A stretch of 64,000 nt of DNA from Eledone cirrhosa (GCA_964016885.1 OZ024748.1:30384312-30448311), one strand, 5' to 3'; counted from the stretch's first letter, positions 36,186 through 46,108 are shown. Numbers and translations are program-made. Notes: generated by a model not told the origin, from the letters alone.

Positions 36186-36935
36186 CCAACTCCAAGAGAA
36201 GTGCTAAGAGTAAAATAAAGGGCTGTATATGGTGTTTATTGACTTGACTAAAACTTTTAATACAGTGAGCAGAAAAGAGATTATGGAACAACTTGGCTGT
36301 CCCCCAAAGTTCCTGAACATAGTCATCCAGCTACACAAGACCAGTGTGGCCAAGTCAGACTCAACAGTGACCTCCCGGAACCCTTCTTGATCATCAATGG
36401 AATGAGGCAGGGTTGTGTCCTGGCACCAAATCTCTTCACCATCTTCTTCAGCATGATGCTCAAGCAGGCCACAGAAGATCTTGATGAGGACGGAGTCTGC
36501 ATCAGAAACCATCTTGATGGCACCCTGTTTAATCTTTGTTGACTACAAGCCCACACAAAGACCCTGGAGCAACTGATCTGAGATCTCCTCTTGCCAACGA
36601 TGCTAGACAGAAAGAGCCTTACAGTGCATCACTTCCTGCTCTACAGAGGCTGCTCAGCTCTTTGGGCTGGAAATAAGCTTAAAGAAGACAGAGGTATTCA
36701 ACCAGCCTACACCTCAAGAAGAGTACCACCCTCCCCATATCACCATTGGCCAGACTGAACTGAAAAAAACTCCATCAGTTCACATACCTGAGATGCCCCA
36801 TCACATCAACAGAGAAATCAGCAACAGACTGACAAAGGTGAGCAGACTGTACAAACCCATGTGGAACAATAAACATCTGAAGAAGGGTACCAAGATCAGA
36901 GTGTACAGAGCCATAGTCCTTACCACCCTTATTGT
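36186..36935 (+). pseudogene. LINE RT part, inverted relative to its own 3' end
   Basis: Plus strand broken frames: MVFIDLTKTFNTVSRKEIME (motif A), LGCPPKFLNIVIQLHKTSVA, the NGMRQGCVLAPNLFTIFFSM motif B block, and NRLTKVSRLYKPMWNNKHLK then VYRAIVLTTL, ending where the minus-strand neighbour begins. Confidence 0.78.
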
Positions 36936-37094
36936 ATTATGTTGTTATTGTTTAATATTGTTACCATTATTATTTATTACAATTATGGTTATTGTTATTC
37001 CTATTGGTTTTCCTTTGTTGATGTCCCCTGCCCCTAAATATAAACCCCACTTTGTGTTGTTGTTTTTTTGTCTTTATATTATCTCCAGTGTCTT

Positions 37095-37345
37095 GGGCCT
37101 TTCAATGTCATCATTTTGCATCAACATTTCATGCTGACATGGGTTGGATAGAACCCCCATCCTTCATATGTTCCATGTTTGGCATGGTTTCTACAGCTGG
37201 ATGCCCTTCCTAATGCCAACCACTTTACTGAGTGTACTGGATGCATTTTATTATGATACAAGCATTATCACTTTACAGAGTTTATTGGGTGTATCTTATT
37301 ATGGCATCAACACTACCACATTACAGAGTGAACTGGGTGTATTTT
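37095..37345 (+). repeat. (ATC)n-linked repeat
   Basis: CAACATTTCATGCTGACATG, ACAGCTGGATGCCCTTCCTA and repeated TTACAGAGTG-ACTGGGTGTA units. Confidence 0.7.
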
Positions 37346-37349
37346 ATCA

Positions 37350-37538
37350 CGCTTTGTGGTATTTAGTTAGTTATGTCCCTTTACATTCTGAGTTCAAATC
37401 CCACTGAGGTTAGTTTAGCCTTTCATCCTTACAGGGTTGATAAAAAAAGTATGAATAATGTACTGGGGTCAATTTAATCAACTTTTCCTTCTCCCAAAAC
37501 TGTTGGCCTTGTGCCTAAATCAGAAACCATTATTATTA
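37350..37538 (+). repeat. SINE, head-truncated
   Basis: Starts within GCTTTGTGGTATTTAGTTAG; complete body and tail to AAATCAGAAACCATTATTA. Confidence 0.82.
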
Positions 37539-37540
37539 GA

Positions 37541-37715
37541 GCAGTGGATTGGCAGAGTCGTTAAAATGTTGGGCAAAATGCTTTGTGGCATTTAATTAGT
37601 TACGCCTCTTTACATTCTGAGTTCAAATTCTGCCAATGTCAAATTTGCCTTTCATCCTTCTGAAGTCGATAAAATAATCCACCAATAATGCATTGGAGTC
37701 GATTTAATCATTAAT
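37541..37715 (+). repeat. SINE (GTCGTTAAAATGTTGG subtype)
   Basis: GCAGTGGATTGGCAGAGTCG head, TTCAAATTCTGCCAATGTCA, CTTTCATCCTTCTGAAGTCG. Confidence 0.8.
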
Positions 37716-37749
37716 AAATAATTGATATAACTATAGTAATAATGGTTTA

Positions 37750-38000
37750 GTGAAGGCACATGGTTTAGTGGTTAGAGGACTGGATTTGCAATCATGAGGT
37801 TGTGAGTTTGGTTCCCGGACCGAGTGATGTGTTATGTTCTTGAGAAAAACACTTTATTTCATGCTGCTCTTTCTGCCAGGAGTTGCGACCGGTTGATAGT
37901 ATCAGCAATAGAAAGACCAATGGAAACATTGTTTCCTTGGTCCGATAAAATTGCTGACCTTGTGCCTAAATTAGAAACCATTAAAATTATTATTATTAGT
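37750..38000 (+). repeat. Second tRNA-like SINE family, long copy
   Basis: AAGGCACATGGTTTAGTGGT, B box GAGTTTGGTTCCC, CACTTTATTTCATGCTGCTC, the GTTGCGACCGGTTGATAGTA middle found in the 24019 foldback, and a tail GCTGACCTTGTGCCTAAATT shared with the main SINE family. Confidence 0.75.
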
Positions 38001-38134
38001 TCTATCATTAAGCCTCCTCTTATATCTGTGTTGATGTCCTCTTCCTTTTATTCAACACCCCACTTTGTCCTTCTATTGTCCTCAATGTCTTGCACCGTTC
38101 TGGTCAATAAAGGAATCACTATTATGCAATAATA

Positions 38135-38235
38135 ATAAAAATCATCATCATTATTATCATTATCACCATCATCATCATTATCATCATCATCATTGTCATC
38201 ATTATCATCATCATTATAATCATCATCGTCTTTTG
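38135..38235. repeat. (ATC)n low complexity
   Basis: ATCATCATTATCATTATCAC-type triplets upstream of the GPCR gene, with a CAC-rich stretch at 38345-38440. Confidence 0.85.
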
Positions 38236-38461
38236 AACAGTTTCATGCAACTAGCTGCTGTTGCTTCTACTACTATTGTTGTTTATTTATTAATTATTTC
38301 TAATCACAATTACAAGTCAACGGAAGAGAAGGCAGAAAAAGGAAGAATACACCATCACCACCACTGCCACCGTCACCACCACTATCACTATTACCACCAC
38401 TGCCACCGTCACCACCACCACTACCACAAAAACTACTACACCATCATCACCACCAATCAAC

Positions 38462-38626
38462 ATGGATCTTCTGTACTGGACAAAAACCAACAATACCTGG
38501 ATTACATACGAGGATATTTTTGCTCATGGAGGCAAAGTTATTCCAGCCTTAGGTATATTATTTTTCGCAACGGTACTTGGTACATTCGGAAACATTTTCA
38601 CCATTCTGGCTATCGTTTTCACAAAG
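38462..38626 (+). CDS. GPCR exon 1 (N-terminus, TM1)
   Basis: 55 codons from ATG, ending AAG|GTAACT, phase 0. The short N-tail has an N-glycosylation sequon (NNTW, residues 10-13). TM1 is about residues 26-52 with GNIFTILAIVF. The start sits directly after a long CAC/ATC repeat, which forms the 5' UTR or proximal promoter. Confidence 0.88.
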
Positions 38627-41600
38627 GTAACTTTCACAGTCTCCCTTCTCACTTTCTGTCCTCCTCTCTTACTGGCATTTATTGTATGTATGTATGTATG
38701 TATGCTTGTATGCTTCACGGCACAGGCATTGCTTTATATCTGGAGATCTCTCTGCACTTGTCATCACATGGTACCATGGGCCCAGCACTATGTGTCAATA
38801 ATTGTCACAAGTGTAGTGTTTGTACCAGAGTTTTCAAGTCGCTGGCTGGACTAAAAAGTCACACTCATTCAGTGCATCGGTAAGGGTTCTCCTACATGGA
38901 TATAAAGTAGTAGCCGTACTCGAAAACGAGTTGGCAGCCACCATGCTTGTATGCATGTATGTGTGTATGTATGTTATGTATGTATACATGTATGTATGCA
39001 TGTATGTGTGTATGTATGTTATGTATGTATGTATGTGTGTATGTATGTTATGTATGTATGTATGCTTATATGCATGTATGTGTGTATGCATGTTATGTAT
39101 GTATGTATGTGTGTATGTATGTTATGTATGTTATGTATGTATGTATGCATGTATGTTATGTATGTATGTATGCATGTATGTATGTATGTATGTATGTATG
39201 TGTGTGTGTTTACATCCGATATCGAACCTCAGGCAGCATATTTAACATCAGGCGCTTTGCTGTGAAGACAAAAGTATTTACATCAATCATAAGAGACCTC
39301 TTGTATGCAGATGATTGCGATCTTGTAGCGCACACAGAGAGTGATATGCAGCACATTTTGAATGCATTTTCTGACGCTTGCACTGCCCTAGGTCTGACTG
39401 TCAGTCTCAAGAAAACCGTTGTCATGTACCAACCTGCCCCTGGTAAGCAGTACACTGAACCAAACATCTATGTGTATGGCAAACGACTTGGAGTGGTTGA
39501 TCAGTTTGTCTACCTGGGAAGCACTGTCAATCGATACAGCAACCTTGACAGTGAAATCTCACTTAGGATTAGGAAAGCAAGTGATGCTTTCGGAAAGCTA
39601 GAAAGGCGACTCTGGGGTCGGCGAGACATATGCAGGAGGACAAAGGTAAAGGTGTACAGGGAATGTGTGCTCTCTTGTCTTCTTTATGCCTGCGAGACCT
39701 GGGTCACATATCAACACCACCTTAAGCAATTGGAGCGTTTCCATCAGATGTGTCTCAGACGGATCCATGGCGTTCACTGGAGGGACCACATCAGTGATGT
39801 CGAGATTTTGGAAAGCTCTATGTGTGACAGTATATATATATATATATATAACTGTCTGTCTATCTGCTTGCATGTATGTCTACCTAGCTACCTGTCAATC
39901 TACCTGTTTATCTATCTATTTACCTACCTACTATTGACCCATCTCCATCCACCTACTTTTCTCTCTCTCTATGTTGTTCTGTATGTTTTAAGTATTGTTT
40001 TCTTTATCTATTGATTTACCATTCTTAGAAACTGAGAACAACAGAGAACATATTTTTGGTAAATCTCGCTGTGGCTGATTTATTCATTTCGAGTTTAGTG
40101 AATATATTTAGTCATATAGGTAAGTATGCTGTCATATTGATAATATTTGTAATATTGGTAAATATAAATATATATAGCTAGAAATAGCAGCCGAAGCCTT
40201 TCAACAAGAAAAAGCTCATGGAATATATACAAAGAAGATTATTCCTTATTGCAAGGTATCTAAATTCAAAGTTCTCATTAAATTTTAATATGTTACCTCT
40301 GTAACTATATGTGGTTACACTTTTTACAAATTATCTCCTGTTAATGTTTGATATGTTTATTTTATATATATGTTTCAATCCACCTTTAATTCAATTTTTA
40401 ATAAATGCTCGGATTTATTCCTTAGAATCTTTAAGCTTCTTCTACAGGTGGTATGGCACAAGTTTCTGATCTTCTCAGACTTGACATCTTTAATTTTGTT
40501 GGTATATATATATACATACATATACAAGAAGATAAATTAAATTTCGTTTGTGCAGACAATTATGTTTGAGGTGAATGTGCCGACAAAATAAATATGGAGG
40601 ACTGCATATCAAATATTTTGTTCTCGACATGTTCCTTGTAGTGCGTATCATAGGTGTACAGTTAAAGAGGTTACGGTACAATTTCCAAGGTAAAGACTAT
40701 GGAGTATTTATAAGGATATATATGGTACCAGGAAAAAAATCAGGAAAAACTAGGCATGAAGATGTAGACAGAAGGAGAAATTTATTGAGTGTTGAATGTT
40801 TAACATATGTTTCTGTACAACTACATAACCGTCTACATCTGCTGACTATATTATACAATGTTCATTTGTATTAGGTTTTATCTCAACAGAAACTAATAAC
40901 AGAGGGGACAAGCGGGTGGCAAGAAGTTGGGTGGTATAATGGGTGACTATTTCAAGTAAAGTGGACACAGAGAGACAGGATCCAATTCTATGCTACACAG
41001 GATGATAATTAGTGAAAGTTTTTTAGGCCGTATGTTGGCTCCTAAAGATTCTGCCATATCGAGAGTTCAACAGAATTGATCCAGTCATAATTTCCAACAC
41101 TTCCATCACACAAAGTTTTCAGGAGCATCTTTCATTTTGGTATGGGCGGGTGAATATTAATATTGACCAAGAAAGTGTGTAATCCATCTTATCCTGTTTT
41201 AAATCCCAAATTTTTTTGACTGGGTCAGTTGATTTATGTAGCTCAGGATTCTTGAATGAATGAGTGTGCACATGCCATCTTTTTTTTTAAAAGTTGGATG
41301 TGGCACGCACATTTTTATATGTCGCCAATTTGGTTTTGACCACACATTGGAAAAACAATGCATTTTCCATTTAGAAAACAGTTATTAGCTTGCCTGCAAT
41401 TGCAGTGTGTTTGTGCAAAGTGTATGGGATTTTCGTTTGTTCTTGCATTTGGGGTGGTATTCGAAATATGGGGAGGTTGTGTTAGATTTGCACATACATT
41501 GTTCAATCCATCAAAATGGTTGGGCATACCCCTGCCCAATGTGGAGGGTTGGGAAGATGGTCAGTTAGTTGTTATGAGTTTGGAGTTAGATACAATCCCT

Positions 41601-43082
41601 GGTTCAAGCTGGTTGTTTCTGTTAAAACCACAGAGGTGCTTATTATTTAATTCTATAATGAAGATGCTAAGGTTTGCCATGGTAGAGTAGGGCAACTGTC
41701 TCTGGGAGGAAAGCTTTCATCTAATAATCTAAAGAAAAGCGAAGATATTATGGTAGTGACATTATGTGGAGGATTAAACCATAGGTAGAACGTTGAGCGA
41801 AAGGGCTTTGGTGTTTTCATTAATGGTAGATATATCCACGTCCGTGGATGAATGTGCTTCAATAATTCATTATATATATATGATGATAATGGTGATGATG
41901 ATATATATATATTCACACACATATTTGCTTGTCATGCCAGGTGCCATAGAAGGTGAAGTGTATTTCAAGGACAAGCGGGCCCTCTGTGAGTTTATCGGCT
42001 TTATCTGTTTGGTCTGCTGTCTGGTTTCCCTGTTCAACATCACCACTGTGGCTGTCAATCGTTACATTTTCATATGTCAACACAACTACTACCACACTAT
42101 ATTCACGCCAATGAAAACTTTGATGATTGCAATATCACTGTGGTTGATTGCAATGCTTTTGGAAAGTGTTAATTTCATGCCATGGGGAAACCATGGTTAT
42201 GACAAGAAGACCCTCAGCTGTATTTGGGATCGGACAGCTAGCCTTGCCAACACCATTTTCATCTCCGTTGTTGGCATATCATTACCTGTTATTACCACAA
42301 CTCTCAGCTACATCATGATTTTTTACCACTTTTACCAGGCAAAGCAAAGACTGAACAAGGTGAGATATCTTTGTATTTTCTTCTCTTTCCCCAGCAAACT
42401 CTTTAGAAAGTGGGCCTTTTCTCTCTCTCCAGCAAACATTTGAAAGGTGAGCACTAACACTTTCCAGATCGTACAGGGTGCATTTTATTTTCACCAGCAC
42501 TACCACTTTACAGAGTGTACTGGGTGCCTTTTACCATAGCACCAACACTAACACTTTACAAGGTGTATTGAGTACATTTTACCATGGCACCAACACTAGG
42601 GAGGTTGTCACAGTTATTCTATATCTTCTGTTGATTTTTTTTCCTTTTCTACCATTCTTTTTTTATGTCATTATTTTCTTTTTATATATATATGTATATA
42701 TATAGAACTGACAAGATTATTTTCTTTTCTTTCTTTTTTTTTTATATAGAACCGACAAGAATCGGAGAAGAAAAATACATTGCAGGAATCAAAAAAACTG
42801 ATGAAGACCCTTTTCTCCCTCTTCATAGTGTTCTCTGTATGTTGGTTGCCCTATGCCTTTATTGTACTGTCAGATGTCTATGACACATATAACCCACTTA
42901 TCCATATCTATTCAGTAAATATTGCCCACCTCAACTCCTGTCTGAACCCTGTGGTTTATGTTGCCACCAATGAACACTTCAGGGTGGCTTTTAAGAAGAT
43001 CTTCATGTTACAGTGTAGATATGAACAGAAAAAGGTAGCCAACTGTTCTGTGCAAGAGACGCAAATGTATTCTGTCACATGA
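38462..43082 (+). CDS. Rhodopsin-family GPCR, melatonin-receptor/Tre1-Moody-like (whole gene, 4 coding exons)
   Basis: Coding exons 38462-38626, 40029-40119, 41941-42359 and 42750-43082 join in phase to give 335 aa with seven hydrophobic segments. Class A landmarks sit where expected: GN at 43-44 (TM1), LAVAD with D72 (TM2), C101 at the top of TM3, NRY at 125-127 exactly 25 residues later (in place of DRY), W153 (TM4), C179 in the second extracellular loop (disulfide partner of C101), P201 (TM5), CWLP at 256-259 (TM6) and NPVVY at 291-295 (TM7). NRY with a C-x-W-x-P TM6 is known in melatonin receptors and in the insect Tre1/Moody group; NPVVY differs from the NAxxY of vertebrate melatonin receptors. 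The ligand cannot be read from sequence. It is a plasma-membrane G-protein-coupled receptor; orthology is unresolved. Confidence 0.9.
38795..38945 (+). pseudogene. LINE C-terminal zinc-finger fragment in GPCR intron 1
   Basis: NCHKCSVCTRVFKSLAGLKS then HTHSVHR and a stop: a C2H2 knuckle like those that close some cephalopod LINE ORFs. Too short to be a gene. Confidence 0.5.
38940..39210. repeat. (TGTA)n microsatellite, 270 bp
   Basis: TATGTATGTATGTGTGTATG repeats with a 42-48 bp higher order (ATGTATGTTATGTATGTATG). Confidence 0.9.
39235..39832 (+). pseudogene. LINE RT fragment with intact frame, GPCR intron 1
   Basis: One uninterrupted frame from SIFNIRRFAVKTKV through LLYADDCDLVAHTESDMQHI (RT motif C), VVDQFVYLGSTVNRYSNLDS, EISLRIRKASDAFGKLERRL and CLLYACETWVTYQHHLKQLE to GVHWRDHISDVEILESS. 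Both ends are truncated, the right one at a (TA)n run. Same family as 35640-36935 by the YLGS / SRIRKA / ETW-TYRHHL-LE pattern. Confidence 0.82.
40029..40119 (+). CDS. GPCR exon 2 (ICL1, TM2)
   Basis: 91 nt between the acceptor TTACCATTCTTAG and the donor ATAG|GTAAGT. It translates as KLRTTENIFLVNLAVADLF then ISSLVNIFSHI, a classic ICL1-TM2 segment with the conserved Asp. Phase 0 in, phase 1 out. No ATG-initiated ORF covers it. Confidence 0.9.
40140..41095. other. GPCR intron 2, left part
   Basis: AT-rich with a TA run at 40502-40514; nothing coding that I can support. Confidence 0.4.
41100..41830 (-). pseudogene. Penelope-like element fragment (RT end and GIY-YIG region), broken
   Basis: Minus strand: WFNPPHNVTTIISSLFFRLL then DESFPP (RT C-terminal block, about 41740-41830), the Cys motif HCNCRQANNCFLNGKC near 41410, and after a frameshift VVKTKLATYKNVRATSNF and KKRWHVHTHSFKNPELHKST, a decayed GIY-YIG domain. 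Lies antisense in GPCR intron 2. Confidence 0.7.
41941..42359 (+). CDS. GPCR exon 3 (TM3-TM5)
   Basis: 419 nt: two bases complete the split Gly codon, then 139 codons to the donor AACAAG|GTGAGA. Contains CEFIGFICLVCC (TM3), NRYIFICQH, SLWLIAMLLESVN (TM4), the LSCIWDR loop and ISLPVITTTLSYIMIFYHFY (TM5). Confidence 0.92.
42470..42615 (+). repeat. (ATC)n-linked repeat units in GPCR intron 3
   Basis: Three units of CACCAGCACTACCACTTTAC / AGAGTGTACTGGGTGCCTTT. Confidence 0.7.
42750..43082 (+). CDS. GPCR exon 4 (ICL3, TM6-TM7, tail)
   Basis: 110 codons and TGA. Acceptor TTTTTTTTTATATAG. A basic ICL3 (NRQESEKKNTLQESKK) is followed by TM6 FIVFSVCWLPYAFIV and TM7 HLNSCLNPVVYVA, then a short tail with Cys and Ser/Thr residues. 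A near-copy of the acceptor and first codons lies 45 bp upstream (about 42705). Confidence 0.92.
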   Translation, partial: NRQESEKKNTLQESKKLMKTLFSLFIVFSVCWLPYAFIVLSDVYDTYNPLIHIYSVNIAHLNSCLNPVVYVATNEHFRVAFKKIFMLQCRYEQKKVANCSVQETQMYSVT

Positions 43083-43109
43083 AATGGATGAAAGATGTAG
43101 GAAAATGTG

Positions 43110-43110
<1 letters not shown>

Positions 43111-43180
<70 letters not shown>

Positions 43181-43232
43181 GTTGCTGCTGTTGCTGCTGC
43201 TGCTGCCACCACCACCACCACCACCATCATAA
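43111..43232. repeat. (ACT)n/(GCT)n/(ACC)n microsatellite in the GPCR 3' UTR
   Basis: About 23 perfect ACT units, then GTTGCTGCTG and CCACCACCACC; 30 bp behind the stop codon. Confidence 0.92.
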
Positions 43233-43381
43233 CTAACATCACCACTGCACCATCATCACTCCTACCACTGTCACCACAATCCCTACTGCACCACTATATA
43301 TATATGTATATATATGATTGATATTAAATTCTCTATTTAAAACAATTTTTGTTTCACTTGGCATCTTATCAAAATTAAGGT

Positions 43382-44262
43382 GTTGGAGATTTGTAAAATA
43401 TAGCTATAGGTGTTGGAGAGAGTTTGTAAAATATAGCTATAGGTATTGGAGAGAGTTTGTAAAATATAGCTATAGGTGTTGGAGAGAGTTTGTAAAATAT
43501 AGCTATAGGTGTTGGAGAGAGTCTGTAAAATATAGCTATAGGTATTGGAGAGAGTTTGTAAAATATAGCTATAGGTATTGGAGAGAGTTTGTAAAATATA
43601 GCTATAGGTGTTGGAGAGAGTTTGTAAAATATAGCTATAGGTATTGGAGATAGTTTGTAAAATATAGCTATAGGTATTGGAGAGAGTTTGTAAAATATAG
43701 CTATAGGTGTTGGAGAGAGTTTGTAAAATATAGCTATAGGTATTGGAGAGAGTTTGTAAAATATAGCTATAGGTATTGGAGAGAGTCTGTAAAATATAGC
43801 TATAGGTATTGGAGAGAGTTTGTAAAATATAGCTATAGGTATTGGAGATAGTCTGTAAAATATAGCTATAGGTATTGGAGAGAGTCTGTAAAATATAGCT
43901 ATAGATGTTGGAGAGAGTTTGTAAAATATAGCTATAGGTGTTGGAGAGAGTTTGTAAAATATAGCTATAGGTATTGGAGAGAGTTTGTAAAATATAGCTA
44001 TAGGTGTTGGAGAGAGTTTGTAAAATATAGCTATAGATGTTGGAGAGAGTTTGTAAAATATAGCTATAGGTATTGGAGAGAGTTTGTAAAATATAGCTAT
44101 AGGTGTTGGAGAGAGTTTGTAAAATATAGCTATAGATGTTGGAGAGAGTTTGTAAAATATAGCTATAGGTATTGGAGATAGTCTGTAAAATATAGCTATA
44201 GGTGTTGGAGAGAGTTTGTAAAATATAGCCATAGGTGTTGGAGAGAGTTTGTAAAATATAGT
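43382..44262. repeat. 33-bp minisatellite, 27 units
   Basis: Unit (A/G)TTGGAGAGAGTTTGTAAAAT ATAGCTATAGGT. The first unit is 30 bp, the last partial. Variants: A/G at position 1, GAGA/GATA, TTT/TCT, GGT/GAT. Units 19-21 and 22-24 repeat the same variant order, so a 99-bp higher-order step exists. The unit length is divisible by three, which keeps several frames open, but there is no other coding evidence. Confidence 0.95.
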
Positions 44263-44417
44263 TTTGGGTTTTGTGATTTTTGTAAAACTGTAATGGTTTC
44301 ATGACAAAATGTTTTGGGCACTTGTGTACTAGATCAGGTGAAGATATACCAGTAATATAATTAGGTTGATTACAGAAATTGCAGCCTTTACTATGTAAAA
44401 TCAAATCAATACGATGT

Positions 44418-44423
44418 AATAAA
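44418..44423 (+). terminator. Possible polyadenylation signal behind the minisatellite
   Basis: AATAAA 1.3 kb after the GPCR stop. If used, the whole minisatellite would lie in the 3' UTR. Weak evidence. Confidence 0.2.
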
Positions 44424-44564
44424 ATTTAATGTGAAAATTGATGTTTGGTTGTTTATTAATGTTGTTGTTATTGTTGTATGGATGCAGCATGGCTGAATGG
44501 GAATGAATTTTTTTCATTAGGTCCAAGATTTGACCCCACTGTGTGGCATGTTGAGCAAATGTCC

Positions 44565-44790
44565 TTTATACACACATACACATACATACACCACACACAC
44601 ACACACATATACACATACACCACGCACACATGCACACACACATACATACACCCATACACATACCGCATACATACACACATACACACACACCCACATCCAT
44701 CCATCCATACATGCATACATAGATACACATATACATACATATATACATAAATACATACAAACATACATATATATACATACATATATACAC
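44565..44790. repeat. (CA)n/(CATA)n microsatellite
   Basis: ACACACATACATACACCCAT-type sequence. Confidence 0.9.
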
Positions 44791-44935
44791 ATAACCGTGC
44801 CTGTGAACTCATTAAGAAAATGTATCCTTTGTATTACTACACAATATGTTCGTTAAAATGGATTTGCTGTTTTTTCTTTGGGATGAATTGAATAAAATAG
44901 AAGGTAAATGACACAATCAAATTTAATGTAATGTT

Positions 44936-45345
44936 GATTGAGGTCATTGTTTTAACATAAAATACTCTCAAGTGCTGTTCACAGCTCCATATAAGACAAA
45001 GATAGTAATGGAAATTTTATGTGAAACCCTATGAATCCTAATATCTTAGGCATTTAAAACCTATCCTGAATCATTTGAGGTTATTGTTTTAACATAAAAT
45101 ACTCTCAAGTGCTGTTCACAGCTCCATATAAGACAGAAATAGTAATGGCACTTTTATGTAGAAACCTATGTTTGCATTCATATATCTATACATTTAAAAA
45201 CTATTGTTGAATCCCTTTGAGGTCATTGTTTTAATATCAAATACTCTCAAGTGGTGTTCACAGCTCCATATAAGGCAAAGATAGTAATGGCAATTTTATA
45301 TAGAAACCTATGTTTGCATTCATATACCTGTATACATTTACACTT
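44936..45345 (+). repeat. Three tandem copies of a roughly 140-bp unit
   Basis: GAGGTCATTGTTTTAACATA, AAATACTCTCAAGTGCTGTT and CACAGCTCCATATAAGACAA recur with starts near 44939, 45079 and 45219. Copies differ by about 5-10 bases and small gaps. Confidence 0.88.
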
Positions 45346-45589
45346 CTATATAAATTAATCAATATACCTGCTCATAAATAATATATGTGTCCGCTGAAGC
45401 CAATTAACTTAGTTAACTGATGGTAGTGGGTAAGGGTAACTATTGTAAATGTATACAATATATACACTCTACAGTAAACCTCGTTTATAGTTGAACATGT
45501 AAAATGGCTGTCACCTTTTAATCCTCAAATTTTGAGTTCCAGATATCACATGAAAAGTGCCCCTCCATATATATATGTGTGTGTGTGTG

Positions 45590-45725
45590 GTTTGCATTAG
45601 GAAGGGCATCCAGTCAAAGAAACCAGGGCAATATCAATTCTGTATAGGAAAGACATGGTCATTTGATCTGGCTTATCTCACAACAGGACAACTAATCTAA
45701 TCCATGGAAAAATGGACATTAATAT
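45590..45725 (-). repeat. (ATC)n-linked repeat
   Basis: GCATTAGGAAGGGCATCCAG and CCATGGAAAAATGGACATTA, the reverse of GGATGCCCTTCCTAA-AATGTCCATTTTTCC. Confidence 0.65.
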
Positions 45726-45734
45726 ATATATATG

Positions 45735-46108
45735 TTTAGGATTGCAAGACAATGTGTCAAGGAAAGGTGTGTCTATAATGATGATGGTGTACTTGCCCAC
45801 AATGATACTGCTAAAAAGGTAGCTTGGAAGTGTCACTACGAGAGACTACTAAATAAGGAGAATGAATGGGATAAAGATATATATTTATAAATTGATCCAA
45901 CAGAGAGATCAGTTGTGCAAGTTAGTGGTAGTATAGTAAGTAAGGCAATCAAAGATATGAAGAAAGGCAAGGCAGAGATAGAGGAAACTTTAGAGGCATT
46001 AAGTTAGTTGACCAGGTTATGAAGGTCATAGAAAGAGATATTACACAACTAATTAGAAACCGAATTGATTTAGATGAAATGCAGTTTGGGTTTGTGCCAG
46101 AAAGAGGA
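45735..46108 (+). pseudogene. RTE-like LINE fragment
   Basis: Broken frames: FRIARQCVKERCVYNDDGV-like, KVAWKCHYERLLNKENEWDK, DPTERSVVQVSGSIVSKAIK and LDEMQFGFVPERGK, the same part of the ORF as at 13860-14400. It ends abruptly where Gypsy sequence begins. Confidence 0.78.

Noticed and set aside
38065..38883. 272-codon His/Tyr-rich frame overlapping the GPCR start
   Set aside because: Driven by (ATC)n and (CAC)n; the GPCR frame has conserved TM1 and correct splice phase.
38820..39245. Met/Tyr/Val/Cys-rich frames at the (TGTA)n tract
   Set aside because: Microsatellite; only the part after 39235 is real RT sequence.
40575..40874. 99-codon frame in GPCR intron 2
   Set aside because: No recognisable domain, AT-rich intron sequence, no splice or start context.
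41358..41690. 110-codon frame on the plus strand in GPCR intron 2
   Set aside because: It is the opposite strand of the decayed Penelope-like fragment, which shows conserved motifs.
43337..44404. 355- and 285-codon open frames on the minus strand and 111 codons on the plus strand
   Set aside because: They are the 33-bp minisatellite read in frame; no non-repeat conserved sequence, and three frames are open at once.
44468..44856. His/Thr- and Val/Cys-rich frames of about 90-114 codons
   Set aside because: (CA)n/(CATA)n microsatellite read in several frames.
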